Positions 62,175 to 64,000 of a stretch of 64,000 bases of DNA are shown here, piece after piece. Both the position numbers and the translations under genes were made by a program. Each line of letters opens with the position of its first letter. The first letter of the stretch is position 1. The DNA is from Citrobacter amalonaticus (GTDB lineage Bacteria; Pseudomonadota; Gammaproteobacteria; Enterobacterales; Enterobacteriaceae), in assembly GCF_018323885.1 (NCBI RefSeq), contig NZ_AP024585.1, forward strand, positions 2,852,001 to 2,916,000, given 5' to 3'. The notes beneath the pieces are model-generated. The model saw only the letters and a list, made by a program, of their open reading frames with translations, was not told the DNA's origin and did not search any database.

Positions 62175-63041
62175 GTGGCTGTTGCGCAGTGCCCCGCGTC
62201 GTGCGGTGAACTTATTCAGGGCTGGATAATGGGCAGCGAGAAACTGGTCTCCTGCCCGGTTGACTGGTACAGCACCGTCGAGGTCAGCACCGGTTCCCCT
62301 CTGGCGGATGAGCGCCCTCTTTCGCGGGCGATGGTCAACCGACTTCTTGAACACTGGGACTACCCTGCCTACCTGAGTCAGGATATCCGTGTTTCGATCC
62401 ATTCAACTATCCCGATTGCCAAAGGCATGGCCAGCAGTACGGCGGATATTGCCGCAACCGCTGTCGCCACCGCGCAGCATCTGGGCCATCAGCTGGATGA
62501 GTCCACCCTCGCGCAACTATGCGTCTCGCTGGAACCGACGGACAGCACCGTTTTTCAGCAACTGACGCTGTTTGACCACAACGACGCATCAACGCAAATC
62601 CCCTGCGATGCTCAACCGGCGCTGGATCTTCTCGTACTGGAGAGTCCGCAAACTTTACGCACCGCGGATTATCATCGCATTCCCCGGCAGGCAGGTTTAC
62701 ATGCGGGCGCACCGGCGCTGAAGCGGGCATGGGAAAAAGTACAGGAAGCCTGTGCGGAGCAAAATCCTTATCGTATGGGAGAAGCGGCGACGCTGAGCGC
62801 TATTGCCAGCCAGATGCTGTTGCCAAAACCGGATTTCGACGCGCTATTGTCGCTGGTTGAAGAGTGTGGTTTATACGGCGTGAACGTGGCGCACAGCGGC
62901 AGCGTCGTCGGACTGATGCTCGACAGACAGCGACACGATGTTGATTACGTTAAGTGGTTACTGGCAAGGAACAGACTGACTGAGCACTGGCCGGAACAGC
63001 ATTTATTGCGAATGGTCAGCGGTGGCGTAAAACGACAGTGA
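62175..63041 (+). CDS. pduX: PduX, L-threonine kinase
   Basis: This 288-aa GHMP kinase makes L-threonine phosphate, a precursor of the aminopropanol linker of B12. The start is QCPASCGELIQGW, the ATP-binding loop is PIAKGMASSTADIAATAV and the C-terminal SGSVVGLML is conserved. GTG 62175 follows AAAGGTGAT. Compared with the Salmonella protein I remember, about 12 N-terminal residues are missing because the upstream frame has no ATG. Confidence 0.92.
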   Translation: MAVAQCPASCGELIQGWIMGSEKLVSCPVDWYSTVEVSTGSPLADERPLSRAMVNRLLEHWDYPAYLSQDIRVSIHSTIPIAKGMASSTADIAATAVATAQHLGHQLDESTLAQLCVSLEPTDSTVFQQLTLFDHNDASTQIPCDAQPALDLLVLESPQTLRTADYHRIPRQAGLHAGAPALKRAWEKVQEACAEQNPYRMGEAATLSAIASQMLLPKPDFDALLSLVEECGLYGVNVAHSGSVVGLMLDRQRHDVDYVKWLLARNRLTEHWPEQHLLRMVSGGVKRQ

Positions 63042-63063
63042 GGATCGCCTGACGGATCCTCAC
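63038..63063. other. hairpin between pduX and tmaR
   Basis: GTGAGGATC-GCCTGACG-GATCCTCAC is a perfect 9-bp stem that includes the pduX stop. No T-run follows on either strand, so termination may need Rho or be weak. Confidence 0.5.
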
Positions 63064-63076
63064 TGCTGGCAAAACG

Positions 63077-63412
63077 TTACTCCGCTTTCGCGTCGCCGTT
63101 TTTCATTTCACCCATCGCCTTCAGCTTTTTGGAGATGTCGCGACGTTCTTTGGATATCTCTGCATTTTTGATGATGTAGTCATCAACGCGATCTTCATAG
63201 TCGCTTTTCATGCTGGCGATGATGCCCTGAATAGCTTCAACACTCATCCCCGGCTTGATGTAATCGCTCAGGTTGTCCAGCAGCAGAACACGTTTCTGGT
63301 TGTCACGGATCTTTTTCTCAACGTCCTGGATTTCACGCTGCAGTTTGTTTTTACGACGGAACAGACGGACAAATTCCAGCACGTCCTGGAAAGATGGCTT
63401 GGTAGTTTCCAT
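63077..63412 (-). CDS. tmaR: TmaR (YeeX), polar PTS regulator
   Basis: This 111-aa coiled-coil protein ([33 protein letters not shown]) matches E. coli TmaR, which clusters at the cell poles and holds Enzyme I of the PTS there. It is rich in Lys and Glu with no membrane segment. The gene ends close to pduX and marks the return to core chromosome. Confidence 0.93.
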   Translation of the reverse strand: METTKPSFQDVLEFVRLFRRKNKLQREIQDVEKKIRDNQKRVLLLDNLSDYIKPGMSVEAIQGIIASMKSDYEDRVDDYIIKNAEISKERRDISKKLKAMGEMKNGDAKAE

Positions 63413-63572
63413 TTTTACACCCCTGATAATGTGAGAGTCGGATTCGTTTAAACGATAGGGCTAACATTACTTTTCGCAGCCGCAAATGACAATGGCTTCA
63501 TTCTGGTTTCCATCATACCCTTATTCCTTGCTGAATCGAAGCAGCCAGGGCAGCATTCCCCTTACCTGCTTT

Positions 63573-64000
63573 TTATTTGCGCAGTGCGCGACAGATAAGA
63601 TGCGACAGCAGCTCCAGTTGACGGGCGGTTTCCAGGCTTAGCCAGACATAGCCATGAATCGGCGTTTCAGCCACATGATGTTCATCGTGCTGACGGATCA
63701 GCGTGCGCAATTCGTTAACGATCTCGTTCAGTTTTTCGCTGTTGGCGAGAATCGGCTGCGGATTACCTTCGAACAAGGCATGGGCAATCGTCAACAGCGC
63801 CTGCTGGGTCATTTGCTGCGTTTCCCGCAGCGTATGGGCATTGAGCATGACGAAATGGCTTTCACGGGTCGCCCACAGGGCATTGATCTGCAATTCGAGC
63901 ATGCAAACCAAATTACGATTGACGGTCTGAATGGCTTCAAAAATAGATTTCTGGATGCGCGTCTCTTTGCTCGCCGGCGTAATAAGTCCGCGCATTTTTA
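63573..64000 (-). CDS. yeeA: YeeA, inner-membrane FUSC-like protein (3' part only)
   Basis: The visible 140 or so codons are the cytoplasmic C-terminal portion of YeeA, in the position it has in E. coli next to yeeX. It is helical and rich in Leu/Gln/His (IRQHDEHHVAETPIHGYVWLSLETARQLELLSHLICRAL). The frame remains open to the window edge, so the membrane part lies beyond it. Start and promoter are not visible. Confidence 0.82.
   Translation of the reverse strand, partial: KMRGLITPASKETRIQKSIFEAIQTVNRNLVCMLELQINALWATRESHFVMLNAHTLRETQQMTQQALLTIAHALFEGNPQPILANSEKLNEIVNELRTLIRQHDEHHVAETPIHGYVWLSLETARQLELLSHLICRALRK

Noticed and set aside
63038-63063. Intrinsic terminator after pduX
   Set aside because: The 9-bp stem is perfect, but neither strand has a T-run, so I list it only as a hairpin.

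Overview
The window is enterobacterial chromosome and most resembles the Citrobacter freundii group. It carries the Salmonella/Citrobacter-type pdu-cob island (propanediol use plus anaerobic B12 synthesis). Next to it is an E. coli-like backbone (serU, mtfA, four asn tRNAs, cbl, nac, shiA, amn, yeeO, erfK, and yeeX/tmaR with yeeA at the far end). An intact nac beside cbl fits Citrobacter better than Salmonella. The species call rests on gene content and recalled family sequences, not on a search.

Region 1 (1-17015) is the right part of a lambdoid prophage inserted at the 3' end of the tRNA-Ser(CGA) gene. From left to right it holds the lysis cassette (Rz, endolysin, holin), a DNA methyltransferase, a Q antiterminator with its late promoter and terminator, nin-like genes (DUF968, Rha/KilAC, RusA, a LexA-type HTH protein, an adenine methyltransferase), an O-like replication gene containing five iterons, YmfL and Cro. 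The CI gene follows, then a leftward operon with yfdPQR-like genes, decayed genes and the integrase. Four 19-bp operator-like palindromes (three between cro and cI, one at the pL-like promoter) outline the immunity circuit. A three-gene AT-rich cassette (GHKL ATPase, STAS-like protein, membrane protein) sits between the integrase and the attachment site and is the best candidate here for an undescribed system. Structural genes must lie left of the window.

Region 2 (17016-26623) is backbone: tRNA-Ser, mtfA, four identical tRNA-Asn genes each with its own promoter and hairpin, and between them cbl and nac (LysR regulators of sulfur and nitrogen metabolism), shiA, amn, yeeO and erfK. A sigma-54 promoter is visible upstream of nac.

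Region 3 (26743-43500) is the complete anaerobic cobalamin operon on the minus strand, in order cbiABCDETFGHJKLMNQOP-cobUST. Almost all genes overlap, and the operon is preceded by a cobalamin riboswitch and a ribosome-site hairpin.

Region 4 (43803-63041) holds pocR, the glycerol/propanediol facilitator gene pduF, and divergently the full pduABCDEGHJKLMNOPQSTUVWX operon. These encode a bacterial microcompartment with B12-dependent diol dehydratase, its reactivase, the cobalamin recycling enzymes and the aldehyde-processing enzymes. The two operons work together: cob makes the adenosylcobalamin that PduCDE needs, and PocR activates both. The window ends with tmaR (yeeX) and the 3' part of yeeA.
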